Source of the DNA: Pseudomonadota bacterium
GTDB taxonomy: Bacteria; Pseudomonadota; Alphaproteobacteria; Rhizobiales; Xanthobacteraceae
DNA length: 20,050 bases
Assembly: GCA_023434095.1 (NCBI GenBank)
Contig: JAEYTJ010000164.1
Span: forward strand, 1-20,050
Direction: 5' to 3'
Below are positions 1-8,727 of this stretch, one piece after another. The notes under the pieces were generated by a model. The model was not told where the DNA came from. It did no database searches and saw only the letters and a list, made by a program, of their open reading frames with translations. Made by a program: the position numbers and the translations under genes. Positions within the stretch are counted from its first letter, which is position 1, and each line of letters opens with the position of its first letter.

Positions 1-516
1 CAGGGCAGCGGCCTGTCCATCGAGTTTCTCGACGACGAGAACGGGCTGGAGCGCCACACCGCGCCCTTCATCAAGAACCTCAAGCTGCTGGGCATCGAGG
101 CGCATTTCCGCCTCGTCGATTCACCCCAGTATCAGCGCCGGCTCAACGATTTCGACTTCGACACCACGGTGCGCCGCTTCTCCATGTCGACCGTGCCGGG
201 CGAATCGCTGCGCAACTATTTCGGCTCGGCGGCCGCCTCCATTCCGGGGTCCAACAACCTGTCCGGCATCGCCGATCCCGTTGTCGACCTGCTGATCGAG
301 GAGGTGATCGCAGCGCCGACTCGCGATCAGCTACGCACCGCCTGCCGCGTGCTGGACCGCCGGCTGCGGGCGGGGCGCTACTGGGTGCCGCAATGGTATT
401 CGGCCGAGTTCCGCATCGCCTTCTGGGACGAGTTCGGCTGGCCGAGCGCGCCGCGCCCGACCTATGCCCGCGCCATCCCGGACATCTGGTCCCCCCGGAC
501 GCGGTCGGCGGGGTGA
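1..516 (+). CDS. yejA: Peptide/muropeptide ABC transporter substrate-binding protein, C-terminal part (YejA-like)
   Basis: The reading frame is open from base 1 to a TGA at 514-516, giving the last 171 codons of a protein whose start lies left of the window. It should be the periplasmic solute-binding component that captures peptides and passes them to the YejB/YejE channel. The C-terminal pattern fits bacterial extracellular solute-binding protein family 5: a D-D-E-N-G region near the left edge, a two-residue-spaced set of aromatics (YWVPQWYSAEFRIAFWDEFG around codons 127-146), and a final IPDIW segment. The order SBP-YejB-YejE-YejF matches the yejABEF operon. In Agrobacterium the equivalent importer takes up muropeptides with a binding protein called YepA; from this fragment alone I cannot tell YejA from YepA. 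The N-terminal signal peptide is outside the window. Confidence 0.85.
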   Translation, partial: QGSGLSIEFLDDENGLERHTAPFIKNLKLLGIEAHFRLVDSPQYQRRLNDFDFDTTVRRFSMSTVPGESLRNYFGSAAASIPGSNNLSGIADPVVDLLIEEVIAAPTRDQLRTACRVLDRRLRAGRYWVPQWYSAEFRIAFWDEFGWPSAPRPTYARAIPDIWSPRTRSAG

Positions 517-531
517 CGACCTCGATATGCG

Positions 532-643
532 CGTCCTCCCGATGTGCTTTTTCGAGCCACGCTCCGCTTGTGCCTCGGGAGGACGGGATCCATGCGGCGG
601 CCTTTTTCGCAAGGGCCGCCGGAGCCGTCCGCATGAACGGACG
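532..643 (+). promoter_or_regulatory. Cluster of three inverted repeats between yejA and yejB
   Basis: The 190-base spacer between the binding-protein stop and yejB holds three perfect inverted repeats in a row: an 11-base pair CGTCCTCCCGA (532-542) with TCGGGAGGACG (575-585), an 8-base pair CGGCGGCC (595-602) with GGCCGCCG (614-621), and a 6-base pair CGTCCG (626-631) with CGGACG (638-643) around a 6-base loop. The octamer CTTTTTCG also occurs twice (547-554 and 602-609). None has a terminator-type U run directly after the stem. In other ABC operons such intergenic stem-loops protect the binding-protein mRNA from 3' decay, so it exceeds the permeases; that role here is inferred. Confidence 0.55.
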
Positions 644-706
644 TTAAGTTGACGCGGCCCCGGCCGCCCGCCACCTTGGACCCGCCTCGCGGAGAAACCC
701 GACCGA

Positions 707-1813
707 ATGCTCGCCTATATCGTCCGACGCATCGCGCTGATGGTGCCGACCGTGATCGGCATCATGCTGATTTCCTTCGTGGTGGTGCAGTTCGCGCCCG
801 GCGGGCCGGTGGAGCGGGTCATCGCCGAACTGACCGGGCAGGGCAGTTCCGCCACGGCCCGCATTTCCGGCGGCGGCGGTGATTTTGGCGGCATGCAGCA
901 GAGTTCGCCGGGGGGCGACCCGGTGTCCTCGAAATACCGTGGCGCGCAGGGACTCGATCCCGCCTTCATCAAGGATCTCGAGCGGCAGTTCGGCTTCGAC
1001 AGGCCGGCCCATGAGCGTTTCTTCAAGATGCTGTGGGACTATGCCCGCTTCGATTTCGGGCGATCCTACTTCCGCGACGTCTCGGTGATCGATCTCATCA
1101 TCGAGAAGATGCCGGTGTCGATCTCGCTCGGCCTGTGGATGACGCTGATCACCTACACGATCTCCATCCCGCTGGGCATCGCCAAGGCGGTGCGCGACGG
1201 CTCGCGCTTCGATGTGTGGACCTCGGCGGTCATCATCATCGGCTACGCCATCCCGAGCTTCCTGTTCGCGATCCTGCTCATCATCCTGTTCGCTGGAGGC
1301 TCGTTCTTCTCCTGGTTCCCTCTGCGCGGGCTCACTTCCGACAATTGGGACCAGCTCTCGCTCGGGGCCAAGATCCTCGACTATTTCTGGCACCTGGCGC
1401 TGCCGATCACCTCCATGGTGCTCGGCGCCTTCGCCACCATGGCGCTGCTGACCAAGAACTCGTTCCTCGACGAGATCCGCAAGCAATATGTCGTCACCGC
1501 CCGGATGAAGGGGCTGTCCGAGCGGGCGGTGCTCTACCGCCACGTGTTCCGCAACGCGATGCTCATCATCATCGCCGGCTTCCCCGGCGCGTTCGTCGCC
1601 GCCTTCTTCTCCGGCTCGTTGCTGATCGAGACCATCTTCTCGCTGGACGGTCTCGGCCTGCTCGGCTTCGAGAGCGTGCTGAACCGCGACTACCCCGTGG
1701 TGTTCGCCAATCTCTACATCTTCTCGCTCGTCGGACTGGTGGTGAACCTCATTTCCGATCTCACCTACACCTGGGTCGATCCGCGTATCGACTTCGACAC
1801 GCGGGACGTCTGA
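707..1813 (+). CDS. yejB: Peptide/microcin C-type ABC transporter permease YejB
   Basis: This 368-residue inner-membrane permease is of the DppB/OppB type (binding-protein-dependent transport, BPD_transp_1). It opens with the classic MLAYIVRRI start and a first membrane helix at about residues 9-30. A long periplasmic stretch follows (31-135, with a Gly/Ser-rich segment near 50-72), then five further hydrophobic segments. The ATPase-contacting EAA loop lies at about 256-285 (DEIRKQYVVTARMKGL). The length and the periplasmic insertion after helix 1 fit YejB. The ATG at 707 has a GGAGA at 690-694 upstream. It ends two bases before the yejE start, so the two permeases are probably co-translated. 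It pairs with YejE to form the channel driven by YejF. Confidence 0.93.
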   Translation: MLAYIVRRIALMVPTVIGIMLISFVVVQFAPGGPVERVIAELTGQGSSATARISGGGGDFGGMQQSSPGGDPVSSKYRGAQGLDPAFIKDLERQFGFDRPAHERFFKMLWDYARFDFGRSYFRDVSVIDLIIEKMPVSISLGLWMTLITYTISIPLGIAKAVRDGSRFDVWTSAVIIIGYAIPSFLFAILLIILFAGGSFFSWFPLRGLTSDNWDQLSLGAKILDYFWHLALPITSMVLGAFATMALLTKNSFLDEIRKQYVVTARMKGLSERAVLYRHVFRNAMLIIIAGFPGAFVAAFFSGSLLIETIFSLDGLGLLGFESVLNRDYPVVFANLYIFSLVGLVVNLISDLTYTWVDPRIDFDTRDV

Positions 1814-1815
1814 GC

Positions 1816-2982
1816 ATGGACGCCGCCAACACCACCGTACCGAATGCCGCGACCGCCTCCGCAACGCCGGTGCCGCGCCGCCCGTGGCTTTCGCCGCTGA
1901 ACCAGCGCCGCTGGACCAATTTCAAGCGCAACCGGCGGGGCTGGTGGAGCTTCTGGCTTTTCTCCGTGATGTTCATCCTCAGCCTCGGGGCGGAGTTCAT
2001 CGCCAACGCCAAGCCGTTTCTGGTCGAATATGACGGCGGCTATTATTTCCCGGGGCTGGTCGCCTATCCCGAGACGACCTTCGGCGGCGATTTCGAGACC
2101 GAGGCGGATTATCGCGACCCCTATCTGCAGAACCTGATCCGCGAAAAGGGCGGCTGGATGGTGTGGCCGCCAATCCGCTACTCCTATTCGACCCACAATC
2201 TCGACCTGCCGACCCCCGCGCCCGCGCCGCCGCCCGGGCTGCTCACCGCGGCGCAATGCGCGCCGGTGGTGGAAAAGCTCGGGCGTAGCGGCGGCTGCGC
2301 CGCGCGGGAATGGAACTGGCTGGGCACCGACGACCAGGGGCGCGCCGTGCTCGCCCGCCTGATCTACGGCTTTCGCCTCTCCGTGCTGTTCGGGCTGATC
2401 CTCACCGCCATCTCCTCGGTCGTCGGCGTGGCCGCGGGGGCGGTGCAGGGCTATTTCGGCGGCTGGACGGACCTCATTTTCCAGCGCTTCATCGAGGTAT
2501 GGACGGCCATTCCGGCGCTCTACCTGCTGCTCATCATCTCCTCCATCCTCGCTCCCGGCTTCTGGGTGCTGCTCGGCATCCTGCTGCTGTTCTCCTGGGT
2601 GGCGCTGGTCGGGCTGGTGCGGGCGGAATTCCTTCGGGCACGGAATTTCGAGTATGTGCAGGCGGCCCGGGCGCTGGGAGTGTCGAACGGCGTCATCATG
2701 TGGCGGCACATGCTGCCCAACGCGATGGTGGCGACCCTGACCATGTTGCCCTTCATCGTCTCCTCCTCGGTGATGACGCTCACCGCGCTGGACTTCCTCG
2801 GCTTCGGCCTGCCGCCCGGCTCGCCCTCGCTCGGCGAGTTGCTGGCGCAGGGCAAGGCGAATGTGCAGGCGCCATGGCTCGGCCTCACGGGCTTCTTCAC
2901 ACTCGCCATCATGCTGAGCCTGCTCATCTTCATCGGCGAAGCCGTACGCGACGCCTTCGATCCCCGGAAGACGTTCCAGTGA
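1816..2982 (+). CDS. yejE: Peptide/microcin C-type ABC transporter permease YejE
   Basis: This is the second membrane subunit, 388 residues, DppC/OppC type. A cytoplasmic tail rich in Pro and Arg (1-42) is followed by helix 1 (about 43-62) and a long YejE-type periplasmic insertion (63-165, with Y-, P- and W-rich patches). Next come the conserved LGTDDQGRAVLARLIYG segment at 169-185 and five more helices. The EAA loop is at about 269-303 (EFLRARNFEYVQAARALG). The frame stays open far upstream inside yejB, but the ATG at 1816 is preferred: it falls just after the yejB stop, and the protein then begins like other YejE proteins. The gene that normally follows directly, yejF, is displaced here by a toxin-antitoxin pair beginning 45 bases later. 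Confidence 0.93.
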   Translation: MDAANTTVPNAATASATPVPRRPWLSPLNQRRWTNFKRNRRGWWSFWLFSVMFILSLGAEFIANAKPFLVEYDGGYYFPGLVAYPETTFGGDFETEADYRDPYLQNLIREKGGWMVWPPIRYSYSTHNLDLPTPAPAPPPGLLTAAQCAPVVEKLGRSGGCAAREWNWLGTDDQGRAVLARLIYGFRLSVLFGLILTAISSVVGVAAGAVQGYFGGWTDLIFQRFIEVWTAIPALYLLLIISSILAPGFWVLLGILLLFSWVALVGLVRAEFLRARNFEYVQAARALGVSNGVIMWRHMLPNAMVATLTMLPFIVSSSVMTLTALDFLGFGLPPGSPSLGELLAQGKANVQAPWLGLTGFFTLAIMLSLLIFIGEAVRDAFDPRKTFQ

Positions 2983-3008
2983 AGGCGAGAGCCCTGTGCT
3001 ACACTTCC

Positions 3009-3020
3009 GCTCCAAGGAGC
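3009..3020 (+). promoter_or_regulatory. Inverted repeat covering the antitoxin ribosome binding site
   Basis: GCTCC (3009-3013) and GGAGC (3016-3020) form a 5-base inverted repeat around AA. The right arm contains most of the strong Shine-Dalgarno AAGGAG (3014-3019), eight bases before the antitoxin ATG at 3028. Antitoxins of this kind often bind a palindrome at their own translation start, so this could be the autoregulatory operator or a small hairpin limiting translation. The repeat is short and may be chance. Confidence 0.35.
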
Positions 3021-3027
3021 AGAGCCA

Positions 3028-3255
3028 ATGAACAGGATTGTCCGAGAACACTACCCGGTCGAGAAGCTTCCTGCGGATCTGCGCGAGGGTATGGAGCCTG
3101 GGGAGACGGTCCGCGTTACGGTCGAAGAAGTACCACACCCCGACAGTTCGAAAGAGCGGCTCGCCGCACTTCTAGAGCTTGCACGCCGGGCGCAGCCGAT
3201 GGGGGACGATCCGGTTGAGCGGATCAGAAGGCTCAGGGATGAGTGGGACGACTGA
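3028..3255 (+). CDS. Antitoxin of a PIN-domain toxin-antitoxin module (VapB-like role)
   Basis: This 75-residue acidic protein resembles small antitoxins that sit directly upstream of PIN toxins in alphaproteobacteria. An N-terminal strand-rich part includes REHYPVEKLPADLREG and a V-R-V-T-V-E-E strand (about residues 28-34). A predicted helix (41-55) follows, and the tail ends RRLRDEWDD, the type of acidic, Trp-containing C-terminus that plugs the toxin active site. A strong AAGGAG lies eight bases before the ATG. The gene overlaps the toxin gene by 17 bases (3239-3255), so the pair is translationally coupled, with antitoxin made first. I assign the role from position and general form; I cannot name the DNA-binding fold with certainty (AbrB-like or Phd-like are possible). 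Confidence 0.72.
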   Translation: MNRIVREHYPVEKLPADLREGMEPGETVRVTVEEVPHPDSSKERLAALLELARRAQPMGDDPVERIRRLRDEWDD

Positions 3256-3713
3256 TCTGGAGGCGGGTCCACGCCTGTACTGGGACACGAATGTCTTCAT
3301 CGAGACGTTCGAGGGATCGGAAGAGCGGCAGCGCAAATTAACTGAACTTTTGCTTGCCGGCTGGAAAGCCCCTCGCCCTTATTGCGTTACAAGCGAACTC
3401 ACACTGACCGAGCTCCTGGTCAAACCGATTGAACTCAAACGGCACGACTTGATCGAGCTTTATGAGAACTGGACGCTGCCCAACCGACATATGGACGTCA
3501 TCCCCATAGAAAGGTCGATTCTGCGTAACGCGGCCTTGTTGAGAGCATTGAACAAATCTCTCAAACTGCCAGATGCAATTCACCTCGTTACGGCGAGGGC
3601 GGCCGGGTGCACTCATTTTCTGACGCGGGATGAGAGGCTGCGCGGCAACTACGGAATCGAGATCATGCCGCTTACGGACCAGACGCTCGATGAGCTGAAC
3701 AAGAGGATTCCTT

Positions 3714-3727
<14 letters not shown>
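3239..3727 (+). CDS. PIN-domain ribonuclease toxin (VapC-like)
   Basis: This 162-residue PIN-domain protein is probably an RNase toxin held in check by the preceding antitoxin. The acidic metal-binding quartet of PIN nucleases is complete: D16 in LYWDTNVFIE, E58 in SELTLTELL, D112 in KLPDAIHLV, and D131 in FLTRDERL. The ATG at 3239 is chosen over a TTG at 3179. It gives a normal distance to the first strand and a typical 17-base overlap with the antitoxin. Base composition is visibly less GC-rich than in the yej genes, with codons such as AAA, ATA and TTG used freely, which suggests acquisition by transfer. The 3' end overlaps the yejF start by 14 bases, and the yejF ribosome binding site lies inside this gene. 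Confidence 0.85.
3701..3716 (+). promoter_or_regulatory. yejF ribosome binding site and TTG start inside the toxin gene
   Basis: AAGAGGA at 3701-3707 lies six bases before a TTG (3714-3716) that opens the yejF frame; no ATG is available upstream in that frame near the gene. Both elements are within the last nine codons of the PIN toxin gene, which stops at 3727. Translation of the transporter ATPase is therefore likely coupled to translation of the toxin. Confidence 0.7.
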
Positions 3728-5329
<1,602 letters not shown>

Positions 5330-5333
<4 letters not shown>

Positions 5334-5977
5334 GCGGGTACGCCAAGGAGGGCGACCTCGCGGACCGTGCCATCGTCCTCGACCTGACCGAGCCGGAAAG
5401 TGTCGGGACGGGCTTCCGGCCCTATCACCGCTTCATCGCCACTTTCGCCGGGGCAGACGGGGCGCCACTGCGCCAGCGGCGGGACATTCTACGCGTCGGG
5501 CCGGTGGTTGGCGTGCTGGCCTATGATCCGGTCGCCGCATGCTTCGTGCTCATTCGCCAGTTCCGCCTCGGCGGGCAGCTGGCGACGGGTGCGGGGGAAC
5601 TGGTGGAGATCGCCGCCGGCCTCATCGATCCGGGCGAGGAGGCGGAGGCTGCCGCCCGGCGCGAATGCGTGGAGGAGATCGGCGTCGCGCCGCGCGCGCT
5701 GCTCCCCATGGCGCGCTTCCTCCCGACGCCGGGGGTGACGGACGAATTTGCGACTCTCTATCTCGGCCTCGTCGATTCCACCGATGTGCCCGACGTGGCC
5801 GGTGAGCCCGGCGAGACCGAGCTGACACGGCCTTTCCTGGTGGGAGTGGACGAGGCGCTGGCGGCGCTTTCCGCCCCGGCTCCCGCACCCTTCGCCAATG
5901 GCTTCGTGCTCATCGCGCTGCAATGGTTCGCGTTGAACCGGGCGCGAGTCGAGGCTTTCGCCGCCGCGAACGACTAG
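5330..5977 (+). CDS. NUDIX hydrolase, ADP-ribose pyrophosphatase-like
   Basis: This 215-residue NUDIX hydrolase cleaves nucleoside diphosphates linked to another group. The full NUDIX box GX5EX7REUXEEXGU is present at 97-119 (G97, E103, R111-E112, E115-E116, G118). It is preceded by a strand pattern (VGPVVGVLAYDP, VLIRQFRLG) seen in ADP-ribose pyrophosphatases, and a T-P-G-V-T-D segment follows the box at the position used in that subgroup. The start overlaps the yejF stop as ATGA, so it is the last gene of the transporter operon. The substrate cannot be set from sequence; ADP-ribose is the family default. Its stop codon shares a CTAG with the stop of the convergent peptidase gene. Confidence 0.87.
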
Positions 5978-6831
5978 GGACGGCGGACGCTGCGCAGCGG
6001 TGTTCCGCCGGCGGCGATGCGGGACAGCGCCGGGCCGAGCGGTTCGCGTACCACCGACATGAAATAGGCGGTGGCGTGCAGCAGCATCGCGCCGTCTTCG
6101 ACGATGCCGACATGGCCGGGCCAGTAGAGCAGGTCGCCGCGCCGGAGTTCGGCAGGGTCGCCAGCGAAGGCCACCTTCGCCCCCACCGCGTGTTCCTGCA
6201 TGTCGCTGTCGCGCGGGCAGGCGACGCCGCAGGCGGTGAGCGCCGCCTGCACCAGGCCGGAACAGTCCAGCCCGAGGCTGGAGCGCCCGCCCCAGAGATA
6301 GGCGGCACCGAGGAAGCGGGCGGCGACGGCGACGAAATCCGCTTCAGCGGCATCGAGTGGGGCGAGATGGGTGGCAAAGACGAAGCCGCCCTCTTGCGTG
6401 ACGGCGAAACGCTCGCGCCACTCGACGATGACGAGACGGCTGCCGAAGGACAGCAGGTCGCGCGGCGGCAGCTTGATCGAGGGGCCGGGGAACACCGGGG
6501 TTCGCAGCGCGGAGACCTTGTGCGTCGGCACCGGACCCGCCGGGGCAAGGGCTTCCGCCGGGAGCCAGCCGACATAGGAATCCGCGTCGAGCTGGCCCCA
6601 GGCCCAGCCCTCGCTCGTCGTCTCAAAGACTGTCACCGCCTCGCCGAACAGCGCTTCCGTGGTCAGGGGCGCCATCGGGTCGGGCGTGCCGCGCACCGGC
6701 GCGGTGGGGCGGAGGACGCGGCAGGGCGCGCCGTCGACAAAGCGCTCCGCCGTCACCATGCCCTGGAGATGGCGCGCGGCGAGGTCGGGCCGGGCGGGGG
6801 TGAGGCGGGGATCGAGTGTCACTTTGTTCAC
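5974..6831 (-). CDS. NlpC/P60 (C40) peptidase with SH3-like N-terminal domain, probably cytoplasmic
   Basis: A 285-residue cysteine peptidase of the family that cleaves the gamma-D-Glu-diamino acid bond in peptidoglycan stem peptides. The catalytic motif is LDCSG with Cys190; His240 lies in PGHVGIV and the third polar residue is probably His252. Residues 36-100 look like an SH3b domain (VTVFETTSEGWAWGQL, then YVGWLP). This SH3b plus C40 layout is found in YkfC and the cyanobacterial AvPCP/NpPCP enzymes, which act on freed stem peptides. No signal peptide or lipobox is visible: the N-terminus is MNKVTLDPRL with charged residues throughout. That fits a cytoplasmic recycling role. The ATG at 6831 lies 28 bases after the MarR gene, so the two are probably co-transcribed. 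Confidence 0.9.
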   Translation of the reverse strand: MNKVTLDPRLTPARPDLAARHLQGMVTAERFVDGAPCRVLRPTAPVRGTPDPMAPLTTEALFGEAVTVFETTSEGWAWGQLDADSYVGWLPAEALAPAGPVPTHKVSALRTPVFPGPSIKLPPRDLLSFGSRLVIVEWRERFAVTQEGGFVFATHLAPLDAAEADFVAVAARFLGAAYLWGGRSSLGLDCSGLVQAALTACGVACPRDSDMQEHAVGAKVAFAGDPAELRRGDLLYWPGHVGIVEDGAMLLHATAYFMSVVREPLGPALSRIAAGGTPLRSVRRP

Positions 6832-6859
6832 TCAGCAGCGGGGCAGGGCAGCACGACGT

Positions 6860-7210
6860 TCATCGCGGAAGCGCCCGCGCGGTGGCGACGACGAGGTCGC
6901 CCAGCCGTTCGAGATAGAGCGCGCCTTCCACCGTACGCTGGATGACGACATTGCGTCGATCCGCTTCGTCGCGCCGGCGCGAGACGAGGCGCAACTGCCC
7001 CATCGTGTCGAGCGCGCGGGTGATGACAGGCTTGGTGACGCCGAGCCGGGCGGCGAGGCCGCGCACCGTGTGTGGCGGCGCTTCCAGATAGACGCTGAGC
7101 AGAATGGCGAGCTGGCGCTGGCTGAGATCGGGCGCGTCGTCGCGTACCTGCGCGAGGGAAAGCTCGTGCAGGAGACGCAACGCCTGCGATGGACGCAGCT
7201 CGACCGCCAT
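6860..7210 (-). CDS. MarR-type winged helix transcriptional regulator (short)
   Basis: A 116-residue protein with a winged-helix DNA-binding domain. Residues 48-72 form the helix-turn-helix (LAARLGVTKPVITRALD), followed by the MarR wing (SRRRDEADRRNVVIQRT, 78-94) with the usual D-x-x-D-R-R pattern, then a C-terminal helix. It is shorter than a typical MarR protein (about 140 or more residues), so the dimerisation helices are reduced. The ATG at 7210 is chosen over a TTG at 7231; the region GGGAACAGG just upstream can serve as ribosome binding site. It sits between the M17 aminopeptidase and the C40 peptidase and probably controls its own short operon. The inverted repeats just upstream are candidate binding sites. 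No effector can be proposed from sequence. Confidence 0.8.
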   Translation of the reverse strand: MAVELRPSQALRLLHELSLAQVRDDAPDLSQRQLAILLSVYLEAPPHTVRGLAARLGVTKPVITRALDTMGQLRLVSRRRDEADRRNVVIQRTVEGALYLERLGDLVVATARALPR

Positions 7211-7220
7211 TTGCCTGTTC

Positions 7221-7279
7221 CCGGTCCACAATCGTTACGGCTGCGGATTGTTTCCGGACTATGGCGGTTCGGCGCCGAA
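7221..7279 (-). promoter_or_regulatory. Candidate MarR operator/promoter region with two palindromes
   Basis: The 116-base gap ahead of the MarR gene contains two symmetric elements. ACAATC (7228-7233) and GATTGT (7246-7251) form an inverted repeat with a 12-base spacer, flanked on both outer sides by CCGG (7221-7224 and 7254-7257). Further upstream TTCGGCGCCGAA (7268-7279) is a perfect 12-base palindrome. MarR proteins commonly bind such sites at their own promoters. No clear -35/-10 pair can be named. Confidence 0.4.
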
Positions 7280-7283
7280 GAAA

Positions 7284-7317
7284 CCATTAACACCCGCGCG
7301 AGCGGCGGCCGAATGGT
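7284..7317 (-). terminator. Possible weak terminator after the aminopeptidase gene
   Basis: Read on the minus strand, ACCATT (7317-7312) and AATGGT (7289-7284) can pair across a GC-rich 22-base loop that may itself fold, and the stem is followed by TTTCTT. It begins nine bases past the M17 aminopeptidase stop. The stem is only six pairs, so termination would be weak or absent. Confidence 0.25.
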
Positions 7318-7326
7318 GCCTCAGCG

Positions 7327-8703
7327 TCAGCCGTAGCGCTCGGCCAGCAGCGCGTCGAGGGCCCGGATGGTCTGCGCCTCGCCGCCTTCCGGCCGGCCGG
7401 GTCGGGAAGACGGGTTCCAGGCGAAGATGTCGAGATGCAGCCACGCCCCGGCGCGGGAGACGAAGCGCTGCAGGAACAGCGCGGCGGTGATGGAGCCGGC
7501 GAAGCCGCTGCCGGGAGCGTTGTTGAGATCGGCGATCTTGCTGTCGAGCATCGAGGCATAGGGCTGCCACAGCGGCATCCGCCAGGAGGGATCGGCCTCC
7601 GCCGCGCCATGACGGGCGAGGTCGGCGGCCAACGCGTCGTCGTCGGTATAGGCCGGCGGCAGCTGTGGCCCCAGCGCGACGCGGGCGGCGCCGGTGAGGG
7701 TGGCGAAGTCGATCAGCAGTTCCGGGGCCTCCTCGTCGGCGAGGCTGAGCGCATCGGCGAGGATCAGCCGGCCTTCGGCATCGGTGTTGCCGATCTCGAC
7801 GGTGAGCCCCTTGCGGGAGGAAAACACGTCGCCGGGACGGAAGGCGGTGCCGTCGATGGCGTTCTCCACCGCCGCCACGATGAGGCGCAGCCGCACGTTG
7901 AGCCCGCGCGCCATGATCATCTGCGCGAGGCCGATGGCATTGGCGGCGCCGCCCATGTCCTTCTTCATCAGCAGCATGCCGCTCGACGGCTTGATGTCGA
8001 GCCCGCCGGTGTCAAAGGCGACACCCTTGCCGACCAGCGTCACCTTGGGCGCGCCGGGGGCGCCCCAACTCAAGTCGATCAGGCGCGGCGCGCGCGGCGA
8101 AGCCCGGCCGACGGCATGGACCAGCGGGAAATTGGCGGCGAGCAGATCGTCGCCGGTGGTCACCTTCACCCGGCCGCCGAAGCGCGAGGCCAGCGTGCGC
8201 ACCGCCGCTTCGATCTCGGCCGGGCCGAGGTCGTTGGCAGGGGTGTTGACGAGGTCGCGGGTCAGCGTCACCGCCTCGGCGGTGCGGCGCAGATAGGCTT
8301 CATCGGTCCCCTCGGGCACCACGAGGCGCACATCGGCCGACGCGCGCTTGCCATAGCGGGTGAAGCGGTAGCCGCCGAGCAGGAAGCCAAGAGCAGCAAG
8401 CCGGGGATCGGCCGGCGAATGGGCGATGACATAGTCGCCCGCCGGCAGCGCCGTGGCGAGCTTGCCGAAGCTGAACGGGTCGCGGGGCGCGCCGTCGCAG
8501 CCGAAGAGGATGCCGGCGATCGACCCGTCCGCCGACGGAAGCACCAGCAGTGCGCCCGCATCCGCCTTGAAGCCGGTCGCTTCGCCGAAGGAGAGCGCCG
8601 GCGCCGGCAGGCCGCCCGCCACCTCGCGCCAGTTCTGCGGGGTGACGCACCAGATGGGACGGGGGGAGCGAGCCTCGTCGGCACGGATCAGCTGGGCGCC
8701 CAT
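7327..8703 (-). CDS. M17-family leucyl aminopeptidase-like protein
   Basis: A 458-residue metallo-aminopeptidase of family M17 that removes N-terminal residues from peptides in the cytoplasm. All hallmark residues are visible: K226 and D231 in VGKGVAFDTGG, catalytic K238, D249 in MKKDMGG, and D308, E310 and R312 in the signature NTDAEGRL. The N-terminal 150 residues are the usual divergent accessory domain. Length is slightly below PepA (about 500), matching the shorter alphaproteobacterial 'leucyl aminopeptidase family protein' group. The ATG at 8703 has GAGG about ten bases upstream and lies 24 bases after the histidine phosphatase stop, which suggests one operon with it. Next to a peptide importer operon and a C40 peptidase, a role in trimming imported peptides is plausible but inferred. 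Confidence 0.93.
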   Translation of the reverse strand: MGAQLIRADEARSPRPIWCVTPQNWREVAGGLPAPALSFGEATGFKADAGALLVLPSADGSIAGILFGCDGAPRDPFSFGKLATALPAGDYVIAHSPADPRLAALGFLLGGYRFTRYGKRASADVRLVVPEGTDEAYLRRTAEAVTLTRDLVNTPANDLGPAEIEAAVRTLASRFGGRVKVTTGDDLLAANFPLVHAVGRASPRAPRLIDLSWGAPGAPKVTLVGKGVAFDTGGLDIKPSSGMLLMKKDMGGAANAIGLAQMIMARGLNVRLRLIVAAVENAIDGTAFRPGDVFSSRKGLTVEIGNTDAEGRLILADALSLADEEAPELLIDFATLTGAARVALGPQLPPAYTDDDALAADLARHGAAEADPSWRMPLWQPYASMLDSKIADLNNAPGSGFAGSITAALFLQRFVSRAGAWLHLDIFAWNPSSRPGRPEGGEAQTIRALDALLAERYG

Positions 8704-8727
8704 TCGGATCAGGCCTCTTATCGATGG

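Noticed and set aside
1033..1815. Upstream extension of yejE through yejB
   Set aside because: The frame is open but the translation is Arg/His-rich without membrane helices; the ATG at 1816 fits the family.
644..1864. 406-codon open frame on the minus strand
   Set aside because: Antisense to yejB; composition (Arg, His, Glu, Asp) is that of a shadow of a membrane protein gene. The similar minus-strand frame at 1765-3138 is rejected for the same reason.
5923..6945. 340-codon plus-strand frame over the NlpC/P60 gene
   Set aside because: Antisense shadow; the minus strand shows the complete C40 catalytic motifs.
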